A DNA stretch of 64,000 nt, from contig NW_026622963.1 of NCBI RefSeq assembly GCF_023065955.2, positions 13,895,001-13,959,000 of the forward strand, given 5' to 3'. The notes under the pieces were generated by a model. That model saw nothing but the letters and a program-made list of their open reading frames with translations. It made no database searches and was not told the origin of the DNA. Source of the stretch: Ursus arctos (lineage: Eukaryota > Chordata > Mammalia > Carnivora > Ursidae). Position numbers and translations under genes: made by a program. Positions 25,502 to 37,499 of the stretch are shown one piece after another (position 1 is the first letter of the stretch; every line of letters starts with the position of its first letter).

Positions 25502-25707
25502 TTTATTTATTTATTTGAGAGAGAGAGGGAGTGTGAGCAGGAGTGGGGGGAGGCAGAGAAGGGGAGGCTGTGAGAGAGGGAGAGAGAATGTCGAGCAGAC
25601 TCCACACTGAACGCGGAGCCAACTACAGGATCGACTCCACCACCCTGAGACCATGACCTGAGCCAAAACCAAGAGTTGGTGACTTAACTGCGCCACCCAG
25701 GCGTCCC
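25502..25707 (-). mobile_element. Can-SINE, opposite orientation to its neighbour
   Basis: Right end cgccacccaggcgtccc is the complement of the SINE head; left end is (ttta)n. Duplication tagaat(t/g)ctttttctta at 25485-25501 and 25708-25724, one mismatch. The body has the GA-rich 'gagagagagagggagtgtga' form rather than the arctoid-like variant. Confidence 0.93.
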
Positions 25708-26368
25708 TAGAATGCTTTTTCTTAAAGCCTTTGTCTCTCGGTCTTCAAAGAACAAATGCGTGAAGATTCCATCCGGTTTACAGTATGTGTACTTCTATTA
25801 CACATTAAGAACCTTAGTCCTCTGGGCTCCTGGAGGATTGGCACAGGCAAAGAGAAAGAAGAAAGACTGTTTATGCCCTGACTTCCATAGCCCTGCTCTG
25901 ACCTTGGACCTCGTGTCATTTTGTATTCCTGGGGAATTTTTAAAGTTCATAACCAATATCAAATAACCCTAGAAATTCTGATTATTTCCCTTTTCTCCTG
26001 ACACAGTCACCCTGGAGAATAGCTCCTTTTCTCTGGGAAAGGCTTGGAGGAGGAATCTCAGGATATACTTTTAGCCATGAAGCAGGGTTCCTTTCAAAGG
26101 GATCTGGTTCATGTTCTATGAGGGGACTCTGACTCTGAATCAGCTTACCAGGGGCTGCAGTAAGGGTCCATGAACTTTGATTATTCAGCATGAGTTTCTG
26201 CCTGCTTGCCCTAGAATGTCCCTGATCGTATACATCAAGCAATGCCTTTGCATGCTTTCCTCTGTCCTTCTATGTCATTCCTATAGACTTTGGCATTAGT
26301 TAGACACTGCCTCAGATGTTTGTGGACTGACATGCTCTGATTTCTCCTCCATTCCTAGGGCTTGTTTT

Positions 26369-26418
26369 GCTCATTAAGTCCACCGCCTCATTAAGAAGCT
26401 CATTAAGTCCACCGCCTC
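26369..26418. repeat. Short tandem duplication, 29-bp period
   Basis: The 20-mer ctcattaagtccaccgcctc occurs at 26370-26389 and exactly again at 26399-26418, each preceded by g. Confidence 0.95.
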
Positions 26419-26633
26419 TGAAGGTTAAGTCACATCACCTGGCCCTGCGACTCCAAGATGTAATAATTCCCACTGAAACCAGGGATCTTAGGTCCATAGG
26501 TAGCACATCCCCACCATCTGGAGCCTCCCCTGAGCTTCCAAGGGTGCTGGGGCTCCCTCACTGATGCCTTTCTCCGCCTCTAGGTGAGGGGTTATCCCTG
26601 CTGGCCCCTGTTTGTGGTCAGTTGGTGGATAGA

Positions 26634-26942
26634 TTAGTTGCACATGATGGACCCATTCAACATTTCCACCTCCCAAAAGCTTAGGTTTTTTCTCCATAGC
26701 ATATCAAGGAAGTGCTGTGCCGGCATCTCAATTTCTTTGGCTGAATACCACTGTGAATCCAGGTTTAAATGGTCATTTTCCTTGATGAGTTCATCATTAA
26801 CCTTCAAGATGAATTGCCGGTGCTGTTTAATCCTTTCATATGTAAATGTAACCAGCCCAGCCTTATAGTTGGTCCTTTCTAGTTCTAAAATCTTGAAAAT
26901 AACTTCCAGGCAATCTTCCCAGTATGCTTTCAATACAAATAT
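26634..26942 (-). other. Unrecognised open frame of about 103 codons, no ATG start
   Basis: An open frame on the minus strand without an ATG near its start; it opens just after a stop at 26945-26943 and ends TGA/TAA-type near 26634. Its composition (charged, with motifs such as YKAGLVTFTYERIKQH) is more protein-like than most chance frames here, but there are no splice signals that I can support and I do not recognise the product. An open frame of this size is expected by chance in 64 kb. Could be a decayed processed pseudogene. Confidence 0.15.
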
Positions 26943-27514
26943 TTAAGATGTTGCTGGCTCCCAAGTGTATCTGCCATCTCCCCTAGGAACAGATCTGAGG
27001 CACTCCTTGTGGCCTGTGCTTGGATGAGACTTTGCTTTGGGCCTGGACCAATGAGGCTAATGGCTCAGGGAAAGTCACTGACAGGTTTTTAGAAAAAATA
27101 ATCTAGTTTGATGTGAGGTGAGAAGTTTACATGTGTCACTCCAAGTCTCAGGGTCCCAAATCTTGAGACTTTCTGAAGTCTCTCTTTTACCTAGAGTTCT
27201 AGTTCTGCAACTGGTACCTTCAGCGCCTGAGCACGAACTCTCTTCTTAATTTTTAAGTCAAGCAATCAAGTGAGTGAACATTCTATGCATCACTTTTTAG
27301 TTGAGAGTAGCTTTTATTGGATCCCTGCTAAGTACAGACCACCTCAGCATGCCATTGTAACACATTCTTTAGATGCCCCTTTGAAAGAGATGTACTTTTC
27401 CAAACAACAGTGTGTTTAAGCTAACTAAAAAGGGAATTGCTACCACAGTAAAAGAACTGTCTCAGAAGTTCACTCCTTAAAAGTAAGGTTTTCAAGACAC
27501 CAACTGGCAGTGCG

Positions 27515-27760
27515 TAGCCGCTAAGGACAGGAGCTCTGAAGTGCTCGACGTCATATTTCTAGTCTCTAAATCCTTTTATTGCATTTCTCTAGGTGTACAG
27601 TATTGGGCAAGTTATTTTAACCCACGTCTTAGTTGTCTTATTAGCAAAATGGTGAAAAAACAGTACCTCTGTCATAGGGTACTGGGAGGACTGAATGATA
27701 CAGTGTGTGCAAAGTTCTTAGTACATAGACCTCCATATATAACAGCTGTTGTTAAAATGT
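27515..27760 (+). repeat. MIR element, nearly full length
   Basis: MIR order is clear: 'gtattgggcaagttatttta' (the conserved ttgggcaagtta block), 'cttattagcaaaatggtgaa', 'tactgggaggactgaatgat', 'gcaaagttcttagtacatag'. Confidence 0.75.
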
Positions 27761-27774
27761 ATCTCTGAAGGGGA

Positions 27775-28370
27775 CTGCAACTTTGGCCACAGACCAGGAA
27801 GAATGTGACAATCCTGGTAAGAGGAAGCAATTAATGAACATGAAATGTTCATCAGTGTTTAAGCACAGTTTAAAGTAATCCTAGAAGTAATTGCTGAAAA
27901 CACCAGACTAGATACCTGGGAGAGGTCCAATCAACTGCTGAGAACACAATGTCATGTTTTGAGTCCTCTGTTAGGACTGAGAGCAGAGGTAGAAACATGC
28001 AGAGGTGGTAGAAAATGTCTCATAGCCCCCTCCCTATCTTCCACCAGCACTGTGCCCATCTGAGAAGAGGTAGACTCATCTTGTTGAAGAGTCCAGTCTT
28101 GTTGAAGTCATAGTAGGTGAGCTAGAGGATCTGGGGTTGTTCATTTTTAGCAATATGTGCTCAATTCAAATGGACTAGAGTATAAAGTTTCTGTCTGCCC
28201 GCCGTGCTGGCAGTTGCAATTGGTTTGTGGTTTTTGTTTGTGAAGGTTTGCCTTTACTTAGTGTGGGGCTGAAGCACCTACCCACAGAGCCAGTGTTTGG
28301 ACATTGAGGGCGGCCAGCCCTCCTTTCCAGATGAATAGAAGGTATAGGATCCCTGCCCGCAATATGTAAT
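27775..28370. other. Unassigned sequence
   Basis: No gene or repeat recognised. Confidence 0.5.
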
Positions 28371-29520
28371 TCACTCCTGAGCTGCAGGTGAGACTCTGGA
28401 GGCTGCCACCAGCTGCCTTGGCTTGGCTAGAGTGGGGCTTCCTGCTCTCCAGGTACGGGTTCGAAATCTCTGTTCATGGGCATTGGCAGGAGTGAAAGAG
28501 GAAGGCACTTCCTTTGGACACTGTCCACTTATAAACTTTCTTCCACTTAACCTCTTCCCCTTCAACATTTGCAGAATCTGTCCCTGTGTGGGGCTGAGCA
28601 GGGAGCTGAGCCCCCAAAAGGGGCAGTTGTTGCCATGCCCCTCTGGTGGGCAGGGCCCACATATAGACTTGCACCCTTGACCTCCACCCCAGACTGCCTT
28701 TCCCCAGCCTCTTGTTCGGCCACCCCAAACCAGAAAGATGCTCATTCCTGGCTCAAGTATTTTTGGCAACATGTGCATTTATTTGTATTAGAAGTACAAA
28801 CGTAGGAATCCAAATACAAATACAGAGGGCGGCCCAGCCACCAGGCCCAGTTGGCCCAGGGCAGGGGGCCTAGAGGGTGCGGCAGGACCGGACGGGCGAA
28901 GCGGGCCGCGGTGCCGCCCGTGTCGCCAAGGCACGTCGGGCGCTAGTGCGCCCTCGTTTCACTAGGACACCACGAGCTGAGCTGCACTGTTAGCGGGGAG
29001 TTACGTCCTTGACAGAGGGGAGGAGGACAGCGGGACCTCAATACTGTCTTGGGACAGTGGGTAAGGGCCTGAGATGGCCCAAAGACTGGGAGTCAGGGCT
29101 TCCAGGCCCTTGTGGAACGACAGGGAAGTAGGGGCTGTTGGAGGCCACTTGGTGAGGGTGGGGACCCTGGCCTGGTCCTTGGTCCACTTGCTGGAGAGGG
29201 GTGGGTGCACGCACTTGAGCAGGGTGGACCACTTCTTGGGGCCAAGCTCTTCTGTACTGTGTGCTCAGTGCTGATTCCAAGATGCTCTCAGACTCTGGAA
29301 TCCCTCTACCTTCCTCCCAACTGAATGAGATGGCTTCACAAGCAGGAAGGATTCTATTGAGGCAGAGAGCAGACCCTCACTTTTGCCCTTCCTTTCTGCC
29401 TGGGGCATCTCCCAGGGCTCAAGATGGTTTTACTTTCTACACACGCAAGCTTCAAAAAGAGAGGACAGTCCATGCACTGTGGCTAATTCCTGTGTTGCAT
29501 GGTTCACACTAGACCTAATA
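28371..29520. other. GC-rich segment with a CpG-dense core; possible processed pseudogene on the minus strand
   Basis: The core 28840-28985 has many CpG dinucleotides (for example gcgggccgcggtgccgcccg) inside AT-rich surroundings. On the minus strand it is followed by an AATAAA (28783-28778 region, within 'aatacaaataaatgcacatg'), as in the 3' end of a transcript, and preceded by frames of 69-80 codons (29280-29001) rich in Pro and Ser. I do not recognise a parent gene, see no A-tail and no splice sites. It could be an old processed pseudogene, a small CpG island, or neither. Confidence 0.3.
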
Positions 29521-30845
29521 GATGCTTAATCACATTGTACTGGAAAGCTGTGTCCTAAGCAAGCGTGAGGATGGCTATTTGCCACCTACATCTTGAGTAC
29601 TGCTTCTAGCCTATAAGATGATATTGACCACCTGCACAAATGATCAAGTAATCACTCAGATGTGCACCCAAGTAAAAATATGATCAGTTGTTCTCAATAG
29701 GAGGCAGGCTCATTTGAACTCAGAATCAACTTCTGATTAGGTATTTAAACTTGATTTTTTTTTTTTTAAGAGAGAATGTGGTCCCACATTTCCAGAAAAT
29801 GTAGAGGTCAATTTCTCTCTCCCTCTCTCTCTCTCTCTCTCTCCCTCACTCCTTTTTCCTTAACTAAATGCTTAGTAAGCTAATACACTACCAGTAGGAA
29901 ACTGTGCTCCTTTCTACTTGTTTCAACTACACTTGGGGTGATGGGTAGAGTAATATACATGTTAATAAGTTGCTCCAGTTTTACCACTGTACATACATAC
30001 ACAAATACACACATCACTGCATGTAAACACAAGATGGCCCTTTGCTTCTTACAAGACAACCCAGGCCCGATCCCTGAAAATTATTACTCTTCTAAAATCT
30101 TCCATAGAAAATGAACTCAGGAGAAATGACCCTTTCACTCAGTCCAGGAGCTGCTTGTAAAGAAAAACATGTCATGTAGTTGTACAAATATATGCATGTA
30201 AACATTGTTCACTAGCACAAAATTAGTCATTTTGAAGGTCGAGAATGATTGAAACGATCTTTTACAATGTTTTCATAGAGTTATTCTAAACAGATAATAT
30301 AATAGTTAACACCATAAATTTAATCAATATATTTTGCCTGTATCTATTTCTATCTCCAAGTAAAAATCTCAAGATAAATTAGGGGGAATCAGAGCCCAGA
30401 TCCAAATTGTATAATACGAAGTATATTGATTGTCCTTTTGGGCTAAGAAAATCTGTGGTGTCCACAGATGCATCCATTTTAGGGGAAAAAGTTCTTAGCC
30501 AATACATATGTTATCCTCATGAAAAAGAATAAAAAAGTCCAAGTGAGACACAAAATCCAGAAGAAACCAATAAATAAAAGTAGGTGGAGTGTTCTCCTAA
30601 GGAATTATTTCAAATTTTGTTTGAAGAAGGGTATACAGATAGGACTGAAAGGACACAGAGAAGTTATGGAAAGGTTTTAGGAAAGCAACATTTTAAACTA
30701 TGACCTGCATATTCAATATTTAAACTAAAATGAAACATCCATTTTCTTCTTAATTTAAGTCTTAATTTCATTATGATTTGGAAAAAACATTGAAACTTTG
30801 TTTTGGATCAATAGCTAAGGACTAGTATGGAACAAGAAAAAGGAT
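29521..30845. other. Unassigned sequence with T-run and (CT)n
   Basis: A T-run at about 29755-29768 and a (CT)n tract at about 29813-29850. The rest is AT-rich with nothing recognised. Confidence 0.5.
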
Positions 30846-30849
30846 ATAG

Positions 30850-31085
30850 ATGGTGATAATGGTGATGGTGATGGTGATGATGGTGGTGATGATGATGACG
30901 ATGGTGTTGAAGGTGATGATGGTGATGATGGTGAAGGTGTTGATGGTGATGATGGTGATGGTGGTGATGATGATGGTGGTGATGATGATGATGATGGTGT
31001 TGAAGGTGATGATGGTGATGATGGTGAAGGTGTTGATGATGATGGTGATAGTGGTGATGATGCGATGGTGATGGTTACAGTGATG
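30850..31085 (+). repeat. GAT/GGT trinucleotide-type array with 93-bp higher-order unit
   Basis: An imperfect array of gat, ggt and gaa triplets. A complex block beginning atggtgttgaaggtgatgat at 30901 recurs at 30994, giving a 93-bp higher-order period with only a few differences. The array is open in several frames (Met/Val-rich on plus, Ile/Thr-rich on minus), which is a by-product of the triplets, not a gene. Confidence 0.95.
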
Positions 31086-31089
31086 CAGC

Positions 31090-34000
31090 ATAGTTTATTT
31101 CTTCTAAAATCTTATCCTATGAGGCTCACTATTTGGAAATTTAGTCAGCAAATTATGTGAATTTTTTATCATTACTTATCTTGTAATTGCATCGAAAGTT
31201 ACTTCAGAATGCAGTTTTTTATCTTCTTTTTAAAATTTTTCTATGGATTCCAGGCCTACCCTGCACTACCCAGTGCATGGACTAAATGAATGGGGCATGT
31301 TAACTAAATGGTGGATGGGTTGACTGGGACTGTCATGGCTAGATAAGGATGGGGTGGTCTGATCTCCCCATCAAAGTGACTAAACTGTTGCTCTGTGTAT
31401 TGGGGGGCTTTCACTCAGTTGACAAACTGACCTCCCCAAACTCCTCCTCTTATAAATATGAACAGTGCAGAATAAAAAAAACCCACTATTGTAATAAATT
31501 CTAACCAAATGAAAGCACTTATCATTTGTTCCTGAAAACCGGTCTCACTGTGAGTTAGCACTTCTACTTTTTAATGGAAATTGGGGACTTTAATCCTTTT
31601 GTGAATAACTGATTAGTGGGAAAAACAAAGAAGAAACTCCAAATAACTAGAAAAGAGGAAAAGATAGCAGCTATCTTCTCAGTCTGGGGGATTTCATTAT
31701 TGACAATCAATTTTCACTGTTCTTTCCAATCTGTTGAGTCTAAACTGTTCAACAGACATAGAGGACATTCCTTCCCTGCAGGAACCATTATCACCCTCAC
31801 TTTGTGGAGCTGTCCACTGGGCTGGGAAAACTGTGTTGTGGTTACAAATTAGCAAAATGAAGTGGTGAAAGTAGACCGTTATCTGAGTAATTCAAGGACA
31901 ACAATTTACATTTCCTTCAATTATTTGAATGTTGCATTCAAGTAGTGCTTGCTTTGTGTGTGTGCATGTATGTGTAGGGAGTGTGTATGCCTGTGTGCGC
32001 ACAAGTGTGTGTATGTGTGCGTGCATTTGTGTGTTTTATTTTCCTAATTTTCTAGCTCACGTTCCTATATTATACAATCTGAAAAACCTACGTGGTTAGC
32101 TTAAAACATTGAAAACTTGTTAGTGACTGTTCAACTGATTTTTAGCACTGATTTACACTAGTCTAAAATTTGGTTTTTACGTGAGCAGAGTAATAAGAGG
32201 CTTAAGGTATTTTATTGACAACATTAAAAACCAAAGCATCATTTAACTAAAGGACATTTTGAAAAAAAAAAAACAGTAGGGAACATTCTCTCTTTTGACT
32301 TTATTAGAACTAGACCAGGCTTATAGCCTGGAATTGCTGACCTATAATCAGAAAAATTTTAAAAGGAGGAGTGGAAATGCTCTAGTCTCCAGTCTTCAAA
32401 ACTATGAGACATTTTTTAAAAAGCCAAGTTTTTATTCTCCCGGAGATACGAATGGCTGAGTTGTTATTATATTATCTCAACATATACATGGTTTCTCCTT
32501 AAAATGATAGATATTTGTTTTTAAGTAAAAAGTAAGTCTAGAAGCAATCCAAGAAGGGATTTGTCATTTAGCCTGGACTGTTCTTTTTTGGTTCTTTGGG
32601 TGTTATTATACAATGTGGAGGTACTTCTAAACCATGTGAACCTGAATTTTTCCTGCAGGCAAATTTGAGAGAAAGAAACATGTACAGATTGCACACTTCC
32701 TCAATTTTGGGTAATTTGAAGGGGACTCAACAGAAAATTGTGAATTTCACATTTACAGTGTATTTACAATCTGTTTCCCCTCCTTATTTCCAGACCCCTT
32801 TCTGAGTATTTTAAAAACAATAGTGTTCTGAAGCCCAAGACTAATCATAAACATTTCAATGTATATTTATATCTGACTACGTTTATCCCAAGTTATTCAC
32901 TAACTTTTCTTTTTTATAGAAATTGAGGATGAAACTTCATATGTATATAGTTCATAAACTCTCAGAAAAAGCAGACAGTTGCAAGATAATGGAGAGATTT
33001 CAAACGGCTTTGTGTCTTAAGAACATAGATCTCAAATAGTGTTAAGTATCATGGTTGGAAACCAGTTATAAATCTCAAGTTTGTAAAGTAAATCACAGAA
33101 AGTTCTCAGTTATTGGCAGCTGAGATAAAACTGATCAAAGAAGAAGAGGTTTTGTTTGTCTTGTTTTCTAGCCCTTTAGATAAAGAGTGCCCGGTTGCTT
33201 CCTAGTTGTGGCAAGTATTTGTTAATGCAAAATGGTGTTGTCAGTTACCCACCTTTGCTTGCAGAGTGTGATATTTCGCAGAGCAGCAAAAAATATGTCT
33301 AGACACTTTTTCTGCAGCAAGTTATGGCCAGGTAAGAAGACTCGGTGTGAGGGTTCTATGTGGACACTCATATCCCATCACAATCACTGACTTTTAGATT
33401 GGCTCCAATTTCCCTTATGTAGCCTGAAAATACTTTGCCATGGAGGACAAGCTTTTTTCCAGTTGAAGCCACAAAAACTATGCTCTTAACTGATTTGATA
33501 TACAATTAAGGATGACTGCTTGGCACATAAAAAATGAAAATCCCATCTTCATGCATTCATAAACAATAAAAAAACCTGGCATGAAATATATGTGATCACA
33601 AGAAATGGAAAATCTGTAAGATGTGTATGATATAAGCTTTATGTGTAATTGTAAGGCATATGTTGGGCAAATTGGGGGCAGTATTGGCTGGGTCCAGAGT
33701 AAATTAAAGTAACATTTTCCTTCTCTGTCCAGTACCTGAGAATCTCTCCTCTGGTCATTGGTGTTGAGACTTTGTCCAAACTGTACTTTCTAGGCTCTGA
33801 AAAGGCATTTTTCTCTAATTCCATTAATGTGAAATGCCTTCTCTTTACCTCTCAGCCTGGATTCAGCTTAAAGGAGAGACAGTCACAGTTGTAAGTATGA
33901 TCCACAGTGCTAAGAAATTAGAAATCCTTTTCAAAATACAGAACTCTCATTTCTCCGATTTACAGTATTTCTGAAAGTAAGGAACGCAGTAGCACCTTTA

Positions 34001-36690
34001 GAATACCAGTCACTCAGACAACTTCCCCACCAGCTGCCACAAAACCAGAAAAATATTTCTCAAGTCTAAATGCACAGCAAGCTGGGCAGAGCTGTAAGGG
34101 TGCTGGGTCTGCGCAGAACAGTCTTACATCCATACACCTCACACAAACCCTACTAACCAAGCATACTGGTGAAGGAGAGTCCTTCAATCTAAGAGTGATA
34201 CATTCCCCTCACATTCTTCCTGTGTCTCTCCTCTTCCTTCCTCCATAAGGTAAACTCATACATACTAATAAGAAAGCCCCTGAGTTCCGCATCTGCATGA
34301 GGTACATGCCACTCTCCTGTATTGTGGACTGAAGGCTCATCTCAGGAGTTGAAATTGATAAAGAGAACTTGAACAGACAAGCCTTCAGAGAAACTGACAT
34401 TAATGTGTTCTGAGGGGAAGTTTGAGTTCTTTTTAGTCAGAACCCATTGTGGGTAGATTGCTGTATGTGCAGGAATGTATTTTACATGTCGTGAGTGAAC
34501 ATCTATTAGAGTCTCTTGAGATGAAATCTTCCCTTCATGTAAAATGAATGATAAACTAGTGTGTTTCGATCAGCAGGATGACTGAGGTCAGGGAGAAGAG
34601 AATGGTTGGATTCAGAAGACAGATTATTGGTATGTACATCCTATATGTATATAATTTCATAAGAGTTGCCAATGACACCCAAATATTGAGTGGTTTTAAA
34701 ACAAGAAGCATCAATAAAATTTTTAAGGTAAAATTGAACCAAACTTATGTTATAAAATTGTTCTCAGGTTATTTTCCTTCCAAGAAGAATTTCACTAGAA
34801 AATCCATTTCCCTCCAGAACTTTTTCAAAGACATAACAGGTTGAAATTCTTCATATTTAGATATTATATAAATTCATAAAGTTGAAAATTATGTTTGAAG
34901 AAGACTGACTTTGGGCCACCTTCCATGGGTACTCAGTGATTTGGTGGGACATGAAACAATTCCTTTGGTCACGGTGCCTCCAAACAACGGCCAGGTGTGG
35001 GAAGGTAGTTTATGCATAAGAGACAGAACAAGAATGCTAGTAGGTGAAATTCTCCAATAGAGTAGAAATTTTATTAAGCCAATAGGTTCAACCTGTTTCT
35101 CCACAAATATTTATTGTTATTTTATGTTTTAAGCTGAATTTGCTAGGTAGAACCCAATTGGCCTGTGGCCTATGTAGCAACTATCAAATCGAAAGGCAGG
35201 GAGTTGACAGGAAGAAAAACAATGGGCTGGACTATCTCACACTGTATATAGACTCAGTCCTTGAAAACTGGGTGATAGTATCCCAATATATTTGCATTCA
35301 CTTGATATGAATGATGTTCATAAAAATAAACAGATTCATCTAATTTTACTTTTCTAGCCTCTTCCACTCCCATCCCTTTCTGGATGGTCTGCATCCAGTA
35401 AATTGTGCAAAATCAGTACTTTTATATATTCTCTGTGTATATTATTTTACCTTTTTTCTGAGTAATAATTGTATTGACAATAGACAATTAAAATAAAATT
35501 CTATGGTTTCCAATAAAGTTAATTCAGTTTTCTGGGTGATGAAAATGAGAAGCACAGAGATACCGGTACCAAAATTTTAGTACCAAAATTTTAATAATGC
35601 CAAAGCATTATTAATGAACTGGTAGGACTTTTTCTTTTTCCTATCAATGGTGGGAAGCTTCTGCAGGTCTTGTGAAGTACATACTGGCATCCAGTTATAA
35701 CAAAGAACTAACATCAAGAAGCAAGTTAGTTTTGTGTTAGAAAAATATCAAAAGAGTAATAATTTCAGGGGATTTTTTTCTTTGGGATTTTGCTACATAT
35801 TCATACTCAAAGTATAAAATAATTTTTGTTCATCAAAATATATCATTGATGATAGCCATTGCCCTAGTTTTTGCATCTAAGGTTGATTTGAATTGAAAGT
35901 TAATATTCCCTAAGAAATTTTTAAATTCTATCTACATTTCTTTCACACTCTGGAAAACATTTTTGAGACAAAGTCTTGTGAATGCTATATATCTGTCTTT
36001 GCAAGATGAAGATAATCACTGAACCTGTAATAGCATAACATAAGCAAGACACATACTCTGGGGTTGTGTTTTGGTCTAATAAAACCCAACTAAGGTTAAG
36101 TGTTGAACTTCGGCTGAACTAGTCCCAGAACCCAACGTTAAAAATACTGCTGACTCTCGGTAGTTTGGAGTAAAGTGGTAGCTGATGTTCAGAGACAATC
36201 AACATCATTGAATTCAGCAACATAAGAATTTTGAAAATCATGTTTTTTTCCTCAATTGGAAACTTGTGGATGATGCATATACACGCTTCCCAAGCCCAGG
36301 GTGAGATTATTTGATAAAGGAAGGCTAGGTAACAATGATGGTGCCAGAATAAAAGAGACCACAGGGAGAGGAAACTGGGTCAAAACTCACTGCAGTTCAC
36401 ACTTGAACTCAGACTCCCCAGGAACGTGGGGCTGAGGTCAGCATGAGTGTGTCCCAGCAAGCAGTGGCTTCACAAACGTGGGCACTGGTACCTCCAACGG
36501 CTGCGACGGAAAATTATAGAAGGAGTCTTGGCCCAAGAGAGCTTCTTGGATATTTGCTTGCATGTCTTACAGATTTCTTGGCAATGATAATTGTCAACTG
36601 CTTCCAATATCCAAAAACCATTCATAAACGTCACCAAGCTACAGATTCAATAAGGGATTAGCAAGAATATCACTTTAAAACTCAGTTAAT
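31090..36690. other. Unassigned, AT-rich; includes the far 3' flank of GABRG3
   Basis: Apart from a degenerate TG tract at 31955-32037 and a short tandem duplication (accaaaattttagt/accaaaattttaat near 35568-35594), no repeat or gene was recognised. The right part may be GABRG3 3' UTR. Confidence 0.4.
31955..32037. repeat. Degenerate (TG)n tract
   Basis: Interrupted tgtg/gcgt/gcat repeats, about 80 bp. Confidence 0.85.
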
Positions 36691-36911
36691 GTGTGTGTGT
36701 GTGTGTGTGTGTGTGCTCACGCATGTGTATGAGTGTGAAACACATAATAGAAATATTTGCCACTTACTCCTGTACTGCTCAAAGGTGATGTATAACTTAA
36801 ATAAACTGAGCAGTGTCCTTCCTTCCTACTCCAGTTGGTTACTAGTGGTCTGGGGAGGGTGAAAGATAAAGAAGGAAACCTAGTGCTCTTCACTCATCAC
36901 CACAGCAACAT
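35070..36911 (-). other. GABRG3: Probable 3' UTR of GABRG3, extent unknown
   Basis: Sequence immediately downstream of the GABRG3 stop on the minus strand. The first AATAAA in the transcribed direction is at 35115-35110, about 1.8 kb from the stop, and another is at 35075-35070; an ATTAAA lies near 35594-35589. These are only candidate poly(A) signals, and such hexamers are common by chance in AT-rich DNA. A dinucleotide microsatellite (CA on the transcript) lies about 200 nt after the stop. No open frame or recognised repeat was seen here otherwise. Confidence 0.35.
36691..36736. repeat. (GT)n microsatellite
   Basis: An uninterrupted TG run at about 36691-36715, then a degenerate tail (ctcacgcatgtgtatgagtg). 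It reads as (CA)n on the GABRG3 transcript strand and lies about 200 nt past the stop codon, so it is likely in the 3' UTR. Confidence 0.9.
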
Positions 36912-37193
36912 TTAGAGATACAGGTATCCAACCCAATAGACCAAGTTGAAGAGCAGGAACGATGTAGGGAAAAAGACTCGGGAATATGAGTCCAGCTCCA
37001 AGATGTCTATGTGAATACGCCCTTTTCTCCAAGATCCTGATTTGCATTCTTCATAGCAGCAGAAGAAGCTCTGACAGTCTTTGCCATCCAGACACTCATA
37101 GACACAGGTATCTTCAAATTCCTGCCAGTACACAGAATTGTTTAAAGTGATCATTGCAGGTGGTGGTGGCCTCATGTCGAGGAGAGAATAGTT
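36912..37193 (-). CDS. GABRG3: GABA-A receptor gamma-3 subunit, last coding exon with TM4 and stop
   Basis: The final exon encodes 93 residues and a TAA stop (36914-36912). It starts in phase 0 with [20 protein letters not shown], continues with the acidic segment [10 protein letters not shown], a cysteine-rich loop ([19 protein letters not shown]) of the type that is palmitoylated in gamma-2, and ends with TM4 ([20 protein letters not shown]) and the extracellular C-terminus LYL. The acceptor reads [33 protein letters not shown] is the gamma-3 form; gamma-2 has RIAKMDSYARIFFPTAF in the same place. The frame is intact, so the subunit looks functional at its C-terminal end. Confidence 0.97.
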   Translation of the reverse strand, partial: NYSLLDMRPPPPAMITLNNSVYWQEFEDTCVYECLDGKDCQSFFCCYEECKSGSWRKGRIHIDILELDSYSRVFFPTSFLLFNLVYWVGYLYL

Positions 37194-37499
37194 CTGTAGG
37201 CAACAAGAACAACACAAAAATCATCATGAAATGTAATAAGAACAGCCTGAGGTGAATCAAGCAATAAGTGCATGATATGTCTGTCTTTTAGATAAAGAGA
37301 ATAATGCCATGCCCCTTCCCAAACACCCCCCATCACTGTACTGGACAGTTTGATCTTTGAAAGTTCAATCTGCCAATTCAATATTTGCAAATTTAATGCA
37401 AAAAGAGTACAGTGAAGTTTTCAAAACTTGCATATCTCAGATTATTAATGAGGGAGGCTGAACACATTTTCAAATGTATATTAACCATTTCAAGTTTCT

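Larger units (their letters stand above)
25725..27509. other. Unassigned sequence
   Basis: A small MER5-like piece may lie at 25928-25985. Contains a 21-bp tandem duplication (26369-26418) and an unrecognised open frame (26634-26942, minus). No gene supported. Confidence 0.4.

Noticed and set aside
28371..28805. 135-codon minus frame and overlapping plus frames
   Set aside because: Mutually overlapping, no recognised domain; likely a product of higher GC.
30850..31071. Met/Val-rich open frame of 73 codons and its antisense partner
   Set aside because: Open in several frames only because the triplet array has no stop triplets.
36912..37217. Assignment of the receptor gene to GABRG1 or GABRG2
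   Set aside because: The TM1 exon end ([12 protein letters not shown]), the loop (HPESSRWIHERISLQAPS) and the C-terminus ([19 protein letters not shown]) fit gamma-3; gamma-2 has different residues at these places as I recall them.
37194..37217. Extension of the last exon upstream to an in-frame Met
   Set aside because: A good acceptor (TTGCCTACAG) lies at 37194-37195 and up, and the residues before it are pyrimidine-tract translation.
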